A stretch of DNA of 64,000 bases from an uncultured Aquimarina sp. (GCF_947500065.1 NZ_CANMQT010000014.1:1-64000), one strand, 5' to 3'; shown: positions 17,040 to 26,920, numbered from the stretch's first letter. Notes: generated by a model from the sequence alone, not told the origin. Program-made: numbers and translations.

Positions 17040-17921
17040 ATGAACACTACACTTCCACTATTACATAAAATCAGATTCCAAAAATCTAACAAAGAAAACC
17101 TCATAGACCTCTATGACGAAGCAACAGAAGATTATGAATTCTGGAGTAAAGATTTCAATATGCATTTCGGATACTATATTCCTTTTAAAACAACAGTTTT
17201 TAAAAGAGATACTATGCTTAATGAAATGAATAATCAGGTTTTCAATCGGTTAAATTTTAGTAAAAGAAATGGTCTCATTGCAGATCTAGGTTGTGGAATT
17301 GGTGGCACTATGCGCTATGGATTACGTAAATATCCTCGACTAAGCATTATGGGAGTAACCCTCTCTCCATTTCAGGTAACCGAAGGAAACAAAAGATTAC
17401 AAAATATGAATGGGCTCATTCTGGAAGAAAATTATGGTAACACATCTTTTAGAAATAATAGTTTTGACAGTGCTTATGCTATTGAAAGTTTTTGTCATTC
17501 AGGTCATAGCGATAAAGCCTTAAGCGAAGCATATAGAATTCTAAAGCCTGGAGCTAAATTCGTGATTGCAGATGCTTTTCTAAAAAAAGATGAAGAACAA
17601 CTATGCCCAGGAAGTCATTATTGTTATGATCAGCTCTGCAAAGGTTGGAGTCTAGAAGGATTAGGAAGTATTAACCAAGTAAAGAAATCTTTAGAGTGCA
17701 TTGGTTTTAAAAACGTAATTGTAGAAGATATCTCTTTTAGAGTTGCACCATCGGTACTACACGTACCATTTGCAATCATCGGTTTTGTTTTTAAAAAACT
17801 TTTCAGAAAAGAAACACTGAAACCTCAAAGTTGGAAAAATTTAAAAGGTTCCCTCTTTGCATTGCTATCAGGGTTGCACATGCAAAGCTTTGGATATTTT
17901 ATCATAACAGCAGAAAAATAA
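17040..17921 (+). CDS. Class I SAM-dependent methyltransferase
   Basis: This 293-residue protein contains the SAM-binding motif I LIADLGCGIGGTMRY (about residues 78-92) and motif II-like GVTLSPFQVTEGN. The later segments AIESFCHSGHSDKALSEAYRILKPGAKFVIADAF fit the small-molecule/lipid methyltransferase group (cyclopropane synthase or tocopherol-methyltransferase-like). The start MNTTLPLLHKIR has no signal peptide. It precedes a TIGR01777-type epimerase by four bases, so the two are co-translated. The substrate is unknown; a membrane lipid or quinone is possible given the membrane-protein neighbours. Confidence 0.88.
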   Translation: MNTTLPLLHKIRFQKSNKENLIDLYDEATEDYEFWSKDFNMHFGYYIPFKTTVFKRDTMLNEMNNQVFNRLNFSKRNGLIADLGCGIGGTMRYGLRKYPRLSIMGVTLSPFQVTEGNKRLQNMNGLILEENYGNTSFRNNSFDSAYAIESFCHSGHSDKALSEAYRILKPGAKFVIADAFLKKDEEQLCPGSHYCYDQLCKGWSLEGLGSINQVKKSLECIGFKNVIVEDISFRVAPSVLHVPFAIIGFVFKKLFRKETLKPQSWKNLKGSLFALLSGLHMQSFGYFIITAEK

Positions 17922-17925
17922 CTTC

Positions 17926-18837
17926 ATGAAAAAACTAATCATAGCAGCAGGAACCGGTTTTTTAGGAAATGTACTGGTTGAACATTTTAAAAATAACGTA
18001 GAAAACATTGTCATACTTACTCGTGGTAAAAATAAATCTGCGGGTAACATCAACTATGTACAATGGGATGCTAAAACTCTGAGCACATGGAAATACGAGC
18101 TTGAAGATGCAGATGTTCTTATTAATATGACTGGCAAATCGGTAGATTGTAGATATTATCAAAAGAACAAGGATCTTATCCTTTCCTCTAGAATAGCATC
18201 CACAAATATATTAGGGCAAGCTATTTCTGAATGTCACAACCCTCCTAAAGTTTGGCTTAACTCATCTACAGCAACTATCTACAGACATTCTTTGGATAAA
18301 GAAATGGATGAAGCTACTGGTGAAATAGGAAAAGGGTTTTCTGTGAATGTAGCTACCAATTGGGAACATGCTTTCTTCTCCTGTCAAACTCCAAAAACCA
18401 GAAAAGTAGCATTGAGGACATCTATTGTTTTAGGAAAAAATGGCGGCGCTTTACAGCCTATCCTGAATTTAGTGAAGATTGGTTTTGGAGGAAAACAAGG
18501 CAAAGGAAATCAAAAGTTTAGTTGGATCCATGAAACTGATTTTTCCAGAAGTTTGGAGTATATTATTAAAAACCAAAAAATTCAAGGTCCAGTGAATATT
18601 GTTTCTCCTAAACCTACTAATAATGGTCATTTAATGAAAACATTACAAGAAGTCATTAAAGTGCCATTTGGAATTCCATTACCAAAACCTCTTTTAGAAA
18701 TTGGAGCTCGAATCATTAAAACTGAAACTGAATTAATTTTAAAAAGCAGAAATGTAGTTCCAAAAAAACTTCAGGACACAGGTTTTAAGTTCAAACATTC
18801 TGACCTTACCCATGCACTAATAGATTTAACATCATAA
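17926..18837 (+). CDS. TIGR01777 family NAD(P)-dependent epimerase-like protein
   Basis: The 303-residue protein opens with a Rossmann dinucleotide motif, AAGTGFLG, and ends with a DUF1731-type domain (PFGIPLPKPLLEIGARII...LKSRNVVPKKL). These are the two marks of TIGR01777 proteins. In cyanobacteria and plastids, relatives affect cell or organelle division; the chemistry is not established. The internal block IVLGKNGGALQPI and GKQGKGNQKFSWIHETD are typical. It starts 4 bases after the methyltransferase and ends 2 bases before the SRPBCC gene, so the three form a tight unit. Confidence 0.9.
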   Translation: MKKLIIAAGTGFLGNVLVEHFKNNVENIVILTRGKNKSAGNINYVQWDAKTLSTWKYELEDADVLINMTGKSVDCRYYQKNKDLILSSRIASTNILGQAISECHNPPKVWLNSSTATIYRHSLDKEMDEATGEIGKGFSVNVATNWEHAFFSCQTPKTRKVALRTSIVLGKNGGALQPILNLVKIGFGGKQGKGNQKFSWIHETDFSRSLEYIIKNQKIQGPVNIVSPKPTNNGHLMKTLQEVIKVPFGIPLPKPLLEIGARIIKTETELILKSRNVVPKKLQDTGFKFKHSDLTHALIDLTS

Positions 18838-18839
18838 TT

Positions 18840-19295
18840 ATGACTACAATTCAATTAAGCACTGTTATCCAAGCTCCTCTAGAAAATGTTTTTGATGCAG
18901 CAAGGAATATTGATCTTCATATAAATTCTGCAAAGAATACAAAAGAAAAAGCTATTGCAGGAAGGACTTCTGGATTGATAGCACTTTATGAAACAGTAAC
19001 CTGGAGAGGAAGACATTTTGGAATGTACTTGACACATCAAAGCAAAATAACATCTTTAAGGTATCCAACCTTTTTTATAGATGAAATGATTTCTGGGCAT
19101 TTTAAGCGGTTTAAGCATCAGCATGTTTTTAAAAAGACATCAACCGGAACAGAAATGATTGATGTTTTGGAATACATCACACCCTATGGTTTTTTCGGAA
19201 GAGTTTTTGATCGATTAATTTTAAAGAAACATTTGACAGAGTTTCTTACTACTAGAAACCAATTTATTAAAATGAAAATAGAAAAATTAGCATAA
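18840..19295 (+). CDS. SRPBCC family lipid/ligand-binding protein
   Basis: The 151-residue protein has the helix-grip START-like pattern: STVIQAPLENVFDAARNIDLHINSA at the start, a central ITSLRYPTFFIDEMISGHFKRFKHQHVF sheet and a long C-terminal helix after LTEFLTTRN. SRPBCC proteins bind hydrophobic ligands in a deep cavity. In other bacteria a domain of this kind is often encoded with, or fused to, TIGR01777 proteins, as here. It is the last gene of the operon; no clear terminator follows. Confidence 0.88.
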   Translation: MTTIQLSTVIQAPLENVFDAARNIDLHINSAKNTKEKAIAGRTSGLIALYETVTWRGRHFGMYLTHQSKITSLRYPTFFIDEMISGHFKRFKHQHVFKKTSTGTEMIDVLEYITPYGFFGRVFDRLILKKHLTEFLTTRNQFIKMKIEKLA

Positions 19296-19409
19296 TCAAC
19301 AGTTTTTCTAACAAGTAGTTATATCGTTATAAGCAATGTATTTTTTTAGTGATTTTGTTTTTTTAAATTAATATCAACAAACATAAAATCATATCAGTGT
19401 TTAAAAAAC

Positions 19410-19424
19410 ACCCAGTTACTGGGT
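19410..19424. promoter_or_regulatory. Palindrome upstream of the sigma-factor gene
   Basis: ACCCAGTTACTGGGT is a perfect 7-1-7 palindrome about 50 bases upstream of the sigma-factor promoter. It lacks a following T-run, so an operator is more likely than a terminator. Confidence 0.35.
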
Positions 19425-19476
19425 ATATTGTTAGGTCACTTAATCATCTTTCCTACAATTCAATGGTTTAAACTTA

Positions 19477-19506
19477 TTTGAGATTCAACTTTTTATCCTA
19501 TTTTTG
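19477..19506 (+). promoter_or_regulatory. Promoter of the ECF sigma gene (TTTG - 18 - TATTTTTG)
   Basis: TTTG at 19477-19480 and TATTTTTG at 19499-19506 are 18 bases apart, a full Bacteroidota housekeeping promoter, about 20 bases before the ATG. Confidence 0.68.
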
Positions 19507-19526
19507 AGGAAAAGAGCTGATAAACT

Positions 19527-20081
19527 ATGCCAACAAACACGATAGACCCTAATACGTGGATTGACAAATACAGTGATTATTTATTTAATTACACGATAGT
19601 AAGGGTTGACGACAGAGAAATTGCACAGGATTTAGTGCAAGAGACCTTTTTTGCAGGTCTTAAATCAATGAAAAATTTTAAAGGAGAAGCTAGCGAACGT
19701 ACTTGGCTAATTTCAATCTTAAAAAGAAAAATCATTGATCATTACAGAAAAATAAATAGTAATAAAGGAAAAGCAGAAGTCCGCATCAAGTACACCAACG
19801 ATGGCGAAACGGAAGGAGATTGGCTAGAAGAGCGAGTAGCGGATCCCTTTGATCAGAATGCTGAAGGTAAAATTGAGAATACAGAATTAGGCGTTGCCAT
19901 TCATAATTGCATTGGCAAACTACCTGAGAAACAAGCACGTATTTTCTCTATGAAAACAATTCAAGGATTTGATACAGAAGCAATCTGTAATGAATTTGAT
20001 ATTACTGCGTCTAACCTATGGGTGATTATTCATCGTGCACGTACAGCGATGGCAGAATGCCTGGAAAAAAACTGGTTTTAA
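19527..20081 (+). CDS. ECF-type RNA polymerase sigma factor
   Basis: The 184-residue protein has region 2 (about residues 8-75: DREIAQDLVQETFFAGLKS) and region 4 (about 125-180: LPEKQARIFSMKTIQGFDTEAICNEFDITASNLWVIIHRAR). The usual sigma-3 domain is absent, so it belongs to the ECF group. It carries a housekeeping-type promoter and is followed closely by two small Cys-containing proteins resembling putative zinc-binding anti-sigma partners. The same arrangement near gcvP is common in Flavobacteriaceae. The target regulon is unknown. Confidence 0.93.
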   Translation: MPTNTIDPNTWIDKYSDYLFNYTIVRVDDREIAQDLVQETFFAGLKSMKNFKGEASERTWLISILKRKIIDHYRKINSNKGKAEVRIKYTNDGETEGDWLEERVADPFDQNAEGKIENTELGVAIHNCIGKLPEKQARIFSMKTIQGFDTEAICNEFDITASNLWVIIHRARTAMAECLEKNWF

Positions 20082-20086
20082 TACAC

Positions 20087-20347
20087 ATGAGTACAGAAAA
20101 CAAAATATTTGTAAGTTGTGAAAATGCTAATCACATTTGCGATAAAAATCAATATAAAGAAGCCTCTTTTTGGGAAAAAGTAAAATTAAATATCCATTTA
20201 ATTTATTGTAAGGCTTGTAGAAAATATTCGTCTAAGAATACGAAACTAACTAATTTATTCAAAGATCCTAAAGTTATAAGCATCAACCAATCAGCTAAGG
20301 ATGCAATGAAGGAACAATTAAAGAAAAAAATGACTGAACAAGAATAA
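20087..20347 (+). CDS. Small Cys-motif protein, putative anti-sigma partner
   Basis: I start at MSTENKIFVSC, 6 bases after the sigma-factor stop; an upstream in-frame Met would overlap the sigma gene by about 60 bases. The 86-residue protein has the pattern VSCENANHICDKNQYKEAS...LIYCKACRKYS, with four cysteines in two pairs plus a His that could bind zinc, as in ZAS-type anti-sigma factors. There is no membrane helix. Database entries of this family are sometimes mislabelled as glycine dehydrogenase because of the nearby gcvP. Confidence 0.72.
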   Translation: MSTENKIFVSCENANHICDKNQYKEASFWEKVKLNIHLIYCKACRKYSSKNTKLTNLFKDPKVISINQSAKDAMKEQLKKKMTEQE

Positions 20348-20389
20348 TAAATTAGTAAAACCCCAAATAATTAGTATTTTAAAATTGTA

Positions 20390-20644
20390 ATGAAAACAAG
20401 TAATAGTTTATTAGTATCCTGTGAACAGGCAAAATTTATCTGTGACAAAAACCAATATGGTGAAGCATCCCTTTCGGAAATCATCAAATTAAATATTAGG
20501 TTAATATATTGTAAGGTGACAAGAGCATATTCAAAAAAGAATAACAAACTCACTAAAATTATAAAAAAATCTAATCTACAGGTGATAACATCTTCTAAAA
20601 AAGAAGAAATGAAAGAGCAGTTGCAAAAAAAATTATCCAAATAG
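20390..20644 (+). CDS. Paralogue of the small Cys-motif protein with a lost cysteine
   Basis: The 84-residue protein aligns along its length with the preceding gene: VSCEQAKFICDKNQYGEAS...LIYCKVTRAYSKKNNKLTKI. The second Cys of the C-terminal pair is replaced (YCKVTR against YCKACR), so a four-ligand zinc site is no longer possible. The gene starts 43 bases after its paralogue and overlaps the convergent UbiA-like gene by 12 bases at the stop codons. It may have diverged to another partner or be decaying. Confidence 0.65.
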   Translation: MKTSNSLLVSCEQAKFICDKNQYGEASLSEIIKLNIRLIYCKVTRAYSKKNNKLTKIIKKSNLQVITSSKKEEMKEQLQKKLSK

Positions 20645-21460
20645 GCTTTGCATCAGAACCAATATAAACAACCACATAATCGGAATACTTTCAACCCAAA
20701 AGGAACAGAAGTATTCCGATTGTTTTTTATCAGTACCCCATAAGAATAATAAACTTATAATCGTAATAGCTACCGAACTTAGAATTTCTGTAGAAAAAAG
20801 TTCATTTTTAAAAGCTGTAAGCAACAGAAAAATTACTAACAGAATACTACCAAAAACTTTGGTTCTAGTAATACCTATTTTCTGAGGAATAGTTTCTAAT
20901 TCTTTTCTATCATATTGTAAATCTCTAATCTCAAAAGGAAGCATGATCACTACAATAAATAAAAAACGTTGGGTGACCTCTATAATAACATCTATGAGCA
21001 AAGTTCCTTCGGCATAAAGAATAGGTGTCAATACAGTAATTCCTGTCCAAGTAACTCCTATAATAAAAATCTTAATCCCCGCAACACTTCTTAAGTTCTT
21101 TTTATTTGGAAAAATTGGAACCGTATAGAGAATAGTCAATAAACCAAAGGGCAACATACAAAGCAAAGTATCTCTGGATAGCTGAGATCCAAAATACATA
21201 AGCAACACGACACTAATACCGGTTAATATTTTGATACTGGTCATTGATTTCGTTAATTGTTTATGATACAATTTCGAAATATTAGCATATTTCACGAAGT
21301 TATACGCTACAATAGCACTAAAAAAGCTGAAATATATGTACTTATTATCCTCTAAAATCTCGAACTTTAAAAAGGTAAGTTTTACTAAAGCTGCTACAGC
21401 TAACGCTACATGAATACTACTGTTTAAATAAAAATTAAATATACTTTTTACGACTTTCAC
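20633..21460 (-). CDS. UbiA-like polytopic membrane protein
   Basis: The 275-residue protein has about eight membrane helices. The cytoplasmic segment MLPFEIRDLQYDRKELETIPQKIG resembles the second Asp-rich motif of UbiA prenyltransferases. The first motif (NxxxD) seems degenerate; the equivalent region reads YNFVKYANISK. Flavobacterial genomes carry several such UbiA-like proteins of unknown activity. It lies between the sigma-factor unit and gcvP, divergent from gcvP. Catalytic activity is doubtful because of the missing first motif. Confidence 0.72.
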   Translation of the reverse strand: MKVVKSIFNFYLNSSIHVALAVAALVKLTFLKFEILEDNKYIYFSFFSAIVAYNFVKYANISKLYHKQLTKSMTSIKILTGISVVLLMYFGSQLSRDTLLCMLPFGLLTILYTVPIFPNKKNLRSVAGIKIFIIGVTWTGITVLTPILYAEGTLLIDVIIEVTQRFLFIVVIMLPFEIRDLQYDRKELETIPQKIGITRTKVFGSILLVIFLLLTAFKNELFSTEILSSVAITIISLLFLWGTDKKQSEYFCSFWVESIPIMWLFILVLMQSLFG

Positions 21461-21559
21461 TCTGTAAATTTAGGGGAATCTGTTAATAACAGTCTAAGTT
21501 GGTTAAAAACTTGCTAGTTTTAGGTTAATTTATTGTGAAATTTTTAGGGATTAAATATG

Positions 21560-21567
21560 TACTTTTG
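21560..21567 (+). promoter_or_regulatory. -7 box of gcvP
   Basis: TACTTTTG matches TAnnTTTG, 26 bases before the ATG. A TTG (21533-21535) lies 24 bases upstream. The short leader leaves no room for a glycine riboswitch. Confidence 0.55.
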
Positions 21568-21593
21568 CGCTTTAAATCTCAACCGTTTTTGCT

Positions 21594-24446
21594 ATGAAAA
21601 CTGACTCATTTAAACTACGTCATATAGGTCCATCAGAAAAAGATCTTAATGATATGTTGAATATAATCAAGGCTGATTCAATAGATCAACTCATCTTTGA
21701 AACTGTCCCTGATGACATTTTATTAAAAACCTCTCTACAACTTGACGAGGCTATGAGCGAACAAGAGTATTCTGCTCATATACAGCAATTAGCTGCTAAG
21801 AATAAGGTGTTCAAAACCTATATAGGTCTAGGATATCACGAAGCCTGTTTACCAGCTGTAATACAACGTAACATTCTGGAAAACCCAGGTTGGTATACTG
21901 CTTACACACCTTATCAGGCAGAAATTGCTCAAGGTAGATTAGAAGCTTTATTGAATTATCAAACCATGGTTTGTGACCTTACTGGAATGGAATTAGCTAA
22001 TGCCTCTTTACTTGATGAAAGTACAGCTGCAGCAGAAGCAATGACCATGTTATTTGCCGTACGATCAAGAACACAGAAAAAAGAAGGTACTCATAAGTTT
22101 TTTGTTTCTGAAGAAATATTACCTCAAACACTTTCTCTACTAAAGACAAGAGCGATCCCTTTAGGAATTGAACTAGTAATAGGGGATCATACTACATTTG
22201 ATTTTTCTACAGATTTCTATGGTTCAATTTTACAATATCCTGGTGTATCTGGTCAAGTATTTGACTATGCCGAATTTGTAGAAAAAGCACATCAATCAGA
22301 AATTAAAGTGGCCGTAGCTGCAGACATCCTTAGTTTGGTAGCTCTTAAATCTCCAGGTAGTTTTGGTGTTGATGTAGTTGTTGGTACCACACAGCGATTC
22401 GGAATTCCGTTAGGATATGGAGGACCACACGCAGCATATTTTGCTACTAGAGAAGAATACAAAAGAAATATCCCAGGCCGAATCATTGGAGTTACCCAAG
22501 ATACTAATGGGAATCGAGCGTTACGTATGGCGTTACAAACACGTGAACAACATATCAAACGTGATAAGGCAACTTCTAATATCTGTACAGCTCAGGTATT
22601 ACTAGCCGTAATGGCAGGTATGTATGCTGTATATCATGGTAAAGATGGATTACAATATATCGCCAATAAAGTAAATAGTTCGACTGCTAGTCTTTCTAAG
22701 ACGCTTAGTCAACTTGGTTACGAGCAATTAAACGCTGCATTCTTTGACACTATACGAATTAAAGCAAACGCAGATAAGATTAAAGAAATTGCTGAAACAC
22801 AAGAAGTAAACTTTTATTATCCAGATACAGAGACTATATCAATCTCACTAAACGAAGCTACAACTACTGCAGATCTAAATGCTATTGTATCAATTTTTGC
22901 AAAAGCAGCTGGAAAAGACAGCATTCAGATAGATGCTATTGATGTTTCTACACATATTCCTGATACTTTAAAACGAAATACAGAATTCTTAACGAATGAG
23001 GTATTTAATACCTATCATTCTGAAACAGAACTGATGCGTTATATCAAGAAGTTGGAACGTAAAGATCTTTCTTTAAATCATTCTATGATTCCGTTAGGGT
23101 CTTGTACAATGAAGCTAAATGCTGCTTCAGAAATGCTTCCATTAAGTAACCCACAATGGGGTAACATCCATCCATTAGTACCTGTTACACAAGCGCAAGG
23201 ATACCAAGAAGTATTAAAAAAATTAGAAGATCAATTAACAGAGATCACTGGCTTTTCAGCAACCTCATTACAACCTAATTCAGGTGCTCAAGGAGAGTTT
23301 GCTGGATTAATGGTAATTCGTGCATATCATGAATCAAGAGGAGATCATCACAGAAATATCTGTTTGATTCCATCCTCTGCACACGGTACTAATCCTGCAT
23401 CTGCAGTAATGGCCGGAATGAAAGTAGTGGTAACCAAAGCTACTGAAGAAGGAAACATAGATGTAGATGATCTGAGAGAAAAAGCAGAGAAGTACAAAGA
23501 CAATCTTTCTGCATTAATGGTAACCTATCCTTCTACTCACGGAGTGTATGAATCTGCTATTAAAGAAATTACTCAAATAATCCATGATAACGGAGGACAG
23601 GTATATATGGATGGCGCCAATATGAATGCTCAGGTAGGATTAACCAATCCTGGAGCTATCGGTGCAGATGTATGCCACCTGAATTTACATAAAACATTTG
23701 CCATCCCTCATGGTGGTGGTGGACCTGGAGTTGGTCCTATCTGTGTAGCAAAACAGCTAGTACCATTTTTACCAGGAAACCCTGTAATTACTACAGGAGG
23801 AGATCAAGCTATTACAGCTATTTCTGCAGCTCCTTGGGGATCTGCTTTAGCTTGTTTAATATCTTATGGGTATATCACCATGTTAGGATCAGAAGGTCTT
23901 AAAGAATCAACAGAATATGCTATTCTTAATGCCAATTATATTAAGGAACGATTAGATGGACATTATAGCACCTTATATTCTGGGGAACGTGGCCGTGCAG
24001 CTCATGAAATGATTGTAGATTGTCGTCCTTTTAAAGCACATGGAATCGAAGTAACGGATATCGCTAAGCGATTAATGGATTATGGGTTCCACGCACCAAC
24101 CGTTTCTTTTCCTGTTGCCGGAACGATTATGATCGAACCAACAGAGAGTGAAAGTAAAGCGGAATTAGATCGTTTTTGTGACGCCATGATCAGTATTCGT
24201 CAGGAAATTGCAGAAGCAAACCCTGATAATCCCAATAATGTGATGAAAAACGCTCCTCACACAATGGCTATGTTAACTGCAGACTCTTGGGATTTTCCAT
24301 ATACCAGAGAGCAAGCGGCATATCCATTATCATATGTTGCAGATAATAAATTCTGGCCAACTGTAAGACGTGTAGACGATGCTTATGGAGATAGAAACCT
24401 TATCTGTACTTGCGCTCCTATTGAAGCATATATGGAAGAAGTATAG
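21594..24446 (+). CDS. gcvP: Glycine dehydrogenase (decarboxylating), P protein
   Basis: The 950-residue PLP enzyme decarboxylates glycine and passes the aminomethyl group to lipoyl-H protein in the glycine cleavage system. It is the long fused form with both halves. N-terminal landmarks are [13 protein letters not shown] and [14 protein letters not shown]. The C-terminal half holds the PLP-lysine motif [16 protein letters not shown] (about residue 700) and the [14 protein letters not shown] loop. The other cleavage-system genes are not in this window. A hairpin terminator follows 22 bases after the stop. Confidence 0.98.
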   Translation: MKTDSFKLRHIGPSEKDLNDMLNIIKADSIDQLIFETVPDDILLKTSLQLDEAMSEQEYSAHIQQLAAKNKVFKTYIGLGYHEACLPAVIQRNILENPGWYTAYTPYQAEIAQGRLEALLNYQTMVCDLTGMELANASLLDESTAAAEAMTMLFAVRSRTQKKEGTHKFFVSEEILPQTLSLLKTRAIPLGIELVIGDHTTFDFSTDFYGSILQYPGVSGQVFDYAEFVEKAHQSEIKVAVAADILSLVALKSPGSFGVDVVVGTTQRFGIPLGYGGPHAAYFATREEYKRNIPGRIIGVTQDTNGNRALRMALQTREQHIKRDKATSNICTAQVLLAVMAGMYAVYHGKDGLQYIANKVNSSTASLSKTLSQLGYEQLNAAFFDTIRIKANADKIKEIAETQEVNFYYPDTETISISLNEATTTADLNAIVSIFAKAAGKDSIQIDAIDVSTHIPDTLKRNTEFLTNEVFNTYHSETELMRYIKKLERKDLSLNHSMIPLGSCTMKLNAASEMLPLSNPQWGNIHPLVPVTQAQGYQEVLKKLEDQLTEITGFSATSLQPNSGAQGEFAGLMVIRAYHESRGDHHRNICLIPSSAHGTNPASAVMAGMKVVVTKATEEGNIDVDDLREKAEKYKDNLSALMVTYPSTHGVYESAIKEITQIIHDNGGQVYMDGANMNAQVGLTNPGAIGADVCHLNLHKTFAIPHGGGGPGVGPICVAKQLVPFLPGNPVITTGGDQAITAISAAPWGSALACLISYGYITMLGSEGLKESTEYAILNANYIKERLDGHYSTLYSGERGRAAHEMIVDCRPFKAHGIEVTDIAKRLMDYGFHAPTVSFPVAGTIMIEPTESESKAELDRFCDAMISIRQEIAEANPDNPNNVMKNAPHTMAMLTADSWDFPYTREQAAYPLSYVADNKFWPTVRRVDDAYGDRNLICTCAPIEAYMEEV

Positions 24447-24468
24447 TATAATTACAAAAAAAAATAAG

Positions 24469-24508
24469 AATAAGCCTGAAAACTTGTTAGTTTTCAGGCT
24501 TATTTTTT
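24469..24508 (+). terminator. gcvP terminator
   Basis: AATAAGCCTGAAAAC pairs with GTTTTCAGGCTTATT around a 6-base loop, followed by a T-run. Confidence 0.88.
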
Positions 24509-24560
24509 CCGCCACTTTATCTATCCTAATTAGTAAAATTCTTTTAATCTCTAGAAAATT

Positions 24561-25619
24561 TTATTTAATTCTCCGAATTACTTTCTCCTCTTTCATTAAC
24601 TCATAAAATTTATCATCTAATATGAGTGATTCTGGCAATCTACCATCCCATTTATCTAAAAAGTAAATTAAAGCTCCTTTTTTCAATTCTTCCATACTCT
24701 TACTTTTTATCTCTGCCCGTTTAAGTTCATTTTTTTCATAATCATCCAACTCTAACAAACTCAACTCAACTTTGTTTTTGGATTCATAAGTTTCTGGTGT
24801 ATAGATCTCTAATCGCATATATTTGATAATTATACCTAAATCAGGAAGCCGTTCATCGTCCATCATTGGACCTGGAATAGTTATCTGGTAATCAGGCAAA
24901 TGATCTTTTATACCCGATTTCAGATTATCAGATTTTTTCGTTAATGAGGTTTTTTTAAACCCCATTGTAAATAAAGCATTATGAATTAATGCAGCTCTAT
25001 TTTGTATAATATCACTCAAATTATACTGAGGACCTAGATTTTGCAGAGAGTATCTTACTTCATCTTCAATTCTGGTTTCTATTAATTTTCTGGTCTCCTC
25101 AGAATCCTTAGCTCCATATGCATCGACAAGCACTTTGCCTTTACTCTTATCTAACGTATAATGTATACTTGCAATAAATCCAGCATGGTATTTATCCCTT
25201 GTTTCAAAATCAATCCCTTCTATTCCAGAATTATCATGTCGATCAGTTAAAGTAATATTCTTTTGACGTAAATCAAAACGATGCACTTTATCCATGATTG
25301 GCCAAAACCATTTTAATCCTGGTTTAACAGGCGTCTGCTTTAAACTTCCCCATCTATGAACCATTACTAGTTCATAATCTTTAACTTGAGTTACACAAAA
25401 GGGAGCCAATATTATCAAGCCTCCGAAAAATAATATTCCAAGTTTGACTATTAACTTTGCCACAACTGCATTCAATAACGCATTTAAAACTCTAACAATT
25501 GGTGGTAACTTTTTGTTAGATTCCTGAATCTTTTCATCGACTCTCTTATCTATCTCATTTAAAACCTCTTGATTTAATAAATTATTGCTATCCGAATTTT
25601 CAACTGAATCACTCATCAT
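24561..25619 (-). CDS. SPFH/band-7 domain membrane protein
   Basis: The 352-residue protein has a soluble N terminus, one membrane helix (about residues 58-80: LIVKLGILFFGGLIILAPFC) and a prohibitin-like SPFH domain (MVHRWGSLKQTPVKPGLKWFWPIMDKVHRFDLRQ). SPFH proteins build large membrane-associated rings that support protease or microdomain functions. Unlike HflK/HflC it is encoded alone, without an obvious partner. Two adjacent Met codons open the frame and either could be the start. It is convergent with gcvP. Confidence 0.82.
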   Translation of the reverse strand: MMSDSVENSDSNNLLNQEVLNEIDKRVDEKIQESNKKLPPIVRVLNALLNAVVAKLIVKLGILFFGGLIILAPFCVTQVKDYELVMVHRWGSLKQTPVKPGLKWFWPIMDKVHRFDLRQKNITLTDRHDNSGIEGIDFETRDKYHAGFIASIHYTLDKSKGKVLVDAYGAKDSEETRKLIETRIEDEVRYSLQNLGPQYNLSDIIQNRAALIHNALFTMGFKKTSLTKKSDNLKSGIKDHLPDYQITIPGPMMDDERLPDLGIIIKYMRLEIYTPETYESKNKVELSLLELDDYEKNELKRAEIKSKSMEELKKGALIYFLDKWDGRLPESLILDDKFYELMKEEKVIRRIK

Positions 25620-25947
25620 TATATTTGATTATATATTACTTAGAGGAAACCTGTTCCTTCAATTAAATATTAATTTTCAATAATGACGCAGGAGAGTATT
25701 ACGTAGAATACGTTTAATATACAAATTAGTTCGTACAACGTACAATTGTTGATTGTTTTTATTTTTTCCTTTCTTTAGAATACCTTCTTTAGATCATTAT
25801 TTCTATAATGTGAAGTTATTAAATGTTTACACCTAACTAAATACCCAATAAAAGGTATTTTTAGACATACAGAAATAAAAAGTCAATGGGAAAATGATCC
25901 GTAAACAGAAGAGTCCAAAAATCAGACTAACCACTTTTTGTTTGATT
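25620..25947. other. Intergenic region, nothing recognised
   Basis: About 330 AT-rich bases between two minus-strand genes. No reading frame, RNA-like structure or repeat copy stands out, and no full TAnnTTTG promoter is seen for the SPFH gene. Confidence 0.5.
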
Positions 25948-26670
25948 TTAAATAGTTTTTAAAAAACCTTTTACCTCGTTCCAATAACTTTCACTGTCAG
26001 AAAACTTATCCCAAAGCGCTCTCGATCCATGATTTCCTTTTGTTTCAGGAAGAAAGAATTGTTTTTTACCTGATGGAATCGCTTCATAAATTCCAGACCA
26101 ATTCTTTTTTTCATTCTTAGCAGAGGTAATAAATACTGGAACTTTAATATTAGCAGCGCTAGAAGTAATAAAATTCTTTTTACCAAAATATTCTCCTGGA
26201 GCAAAAGACAAAACCCCGTTTACAGCATCTGGGTTATCTCCTGCATATTTTAATACAAGGGCTGAAGAATAAGAACTTCCCCAAATAATAATTTTTTCAG
26301 GGTCATAGGTCTTTTTTACATAATCTACGGCAGCCTCTATATCCTGAAAAGCATCTACAAATTCTGTTTGCTTTCCCTCTTTTTTGGCCAAGGCTTTCGT
26401 TTTGTTTTCAACCCCATTAACTGCTCCTCCAGATCGCTGATCTACAGCCATACAATGATATCCTAAACTATTCAGTTTTGGAGCAATTTCTAGGTATTCT
26501 CCGCGACTCCACCCTGCTTGATGAAAAAGAATAATAAATTGACTGCTTTTTTTGGCTTCATACATATCGGCCGTTATCGTTAGTCCATCTTTGGATGGAA
26601 AATCAATGGTTTTTTGAGCATACAAGGATACCGTTAAGAATACGATTACTGCGGTAAGAATACTTTTCAT
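25948..26670 (-). CDS. Secreted alpha/beta hydrolase (dienelactone hydrolase-like)
   Basis: The 240-residue protein has a signal peptide (MKSILTAVIVFLTVSLYAQ), so it should be periplasmic. The hydrolase fold shows an oxyanion region HQAGWSRGEY, the nucleophile elbow IIWGSSYSS (a variant of GxSxG with Ser in the last position), an acid region near ITSAKN and the catalytic His in KGNHGSRAL. The family hydrolyses esters or lactones; the substrate is unknown. It is flanked downstream by no gene on the same strand, and upstream by a MITE-like repeat. Confidence 0.85.
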   Translation of the reverse strand: MKSILTAVIVFLTVSLYAQKTIDFPSKDGLTITADMYEAKKSSQFIILFHQAGWSRGEYLEIAPKLNSLGYHCMAVDQRSGGAVNGVENKTKALAKKEGKQTEFVDAFQDIEAAVDYVKKTYDPEKIIIWGSSYSSALVLKYAGDNPDAVNGVLSFAPGEYFGKKNFITSSAANIKVPVFITSAKNEKKNWSGIYEAIPSGKKQFFLPETKGNHGSRALWDKFSDSESYWNEVKGFLKTI

Positions 26671-26787
26671 AGATAATAAATGATTAATACAAATAAGAAT
26701 AAGTTCCTCAAAGTACTAATTTACATTATAGATGTATATTATAATTTTGTTATAGTTTTGAAAAATATCTCAACAGTAAATACAAAA

Positions 26788-26920
26788 AAAGCTGTTCGAA
26801 AAGCACAATGTTAACAATACTGTCGCATTGAGCGGAGTCGAAATGTATTGAAAACCAAGGGTAGTTATTTCTCGACTCCGCTTGAAATGACAGAGAAATC
26901 TACTTTTTAGACAGCCTTTT
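26788..26920. mobile_element. MITE-like element, copy 1
   Basis: The segment starts AAGCTGTTCGAAAAGCACAA and ends TTTTTAGACAGCCTTTT, giving terminal inverted repeats of the form AGGCTGTC/GACAGCCT. Inside, AGCGGAGTCGA and TCGACTCCGCT form a second inverted repeat. Matching sequence occurs near 39.6, 44.1 and 58.1 kb. It encodes nothing. Confidence 0.6.

Noticed and set aside
20018-20086. Longer start for the small Cys-motif protein
   Set aside because: It would overlap the sigma-factor gene by about 60 bases, while MSTENK at 20087 gives a normal spacing and the family-like N terminus.
21560-21594. Possible glycine riboswitch before gcvP
   Set aside because: The leader between the -7 box and the ATG is about 20 bases, far too short for an aptamer.
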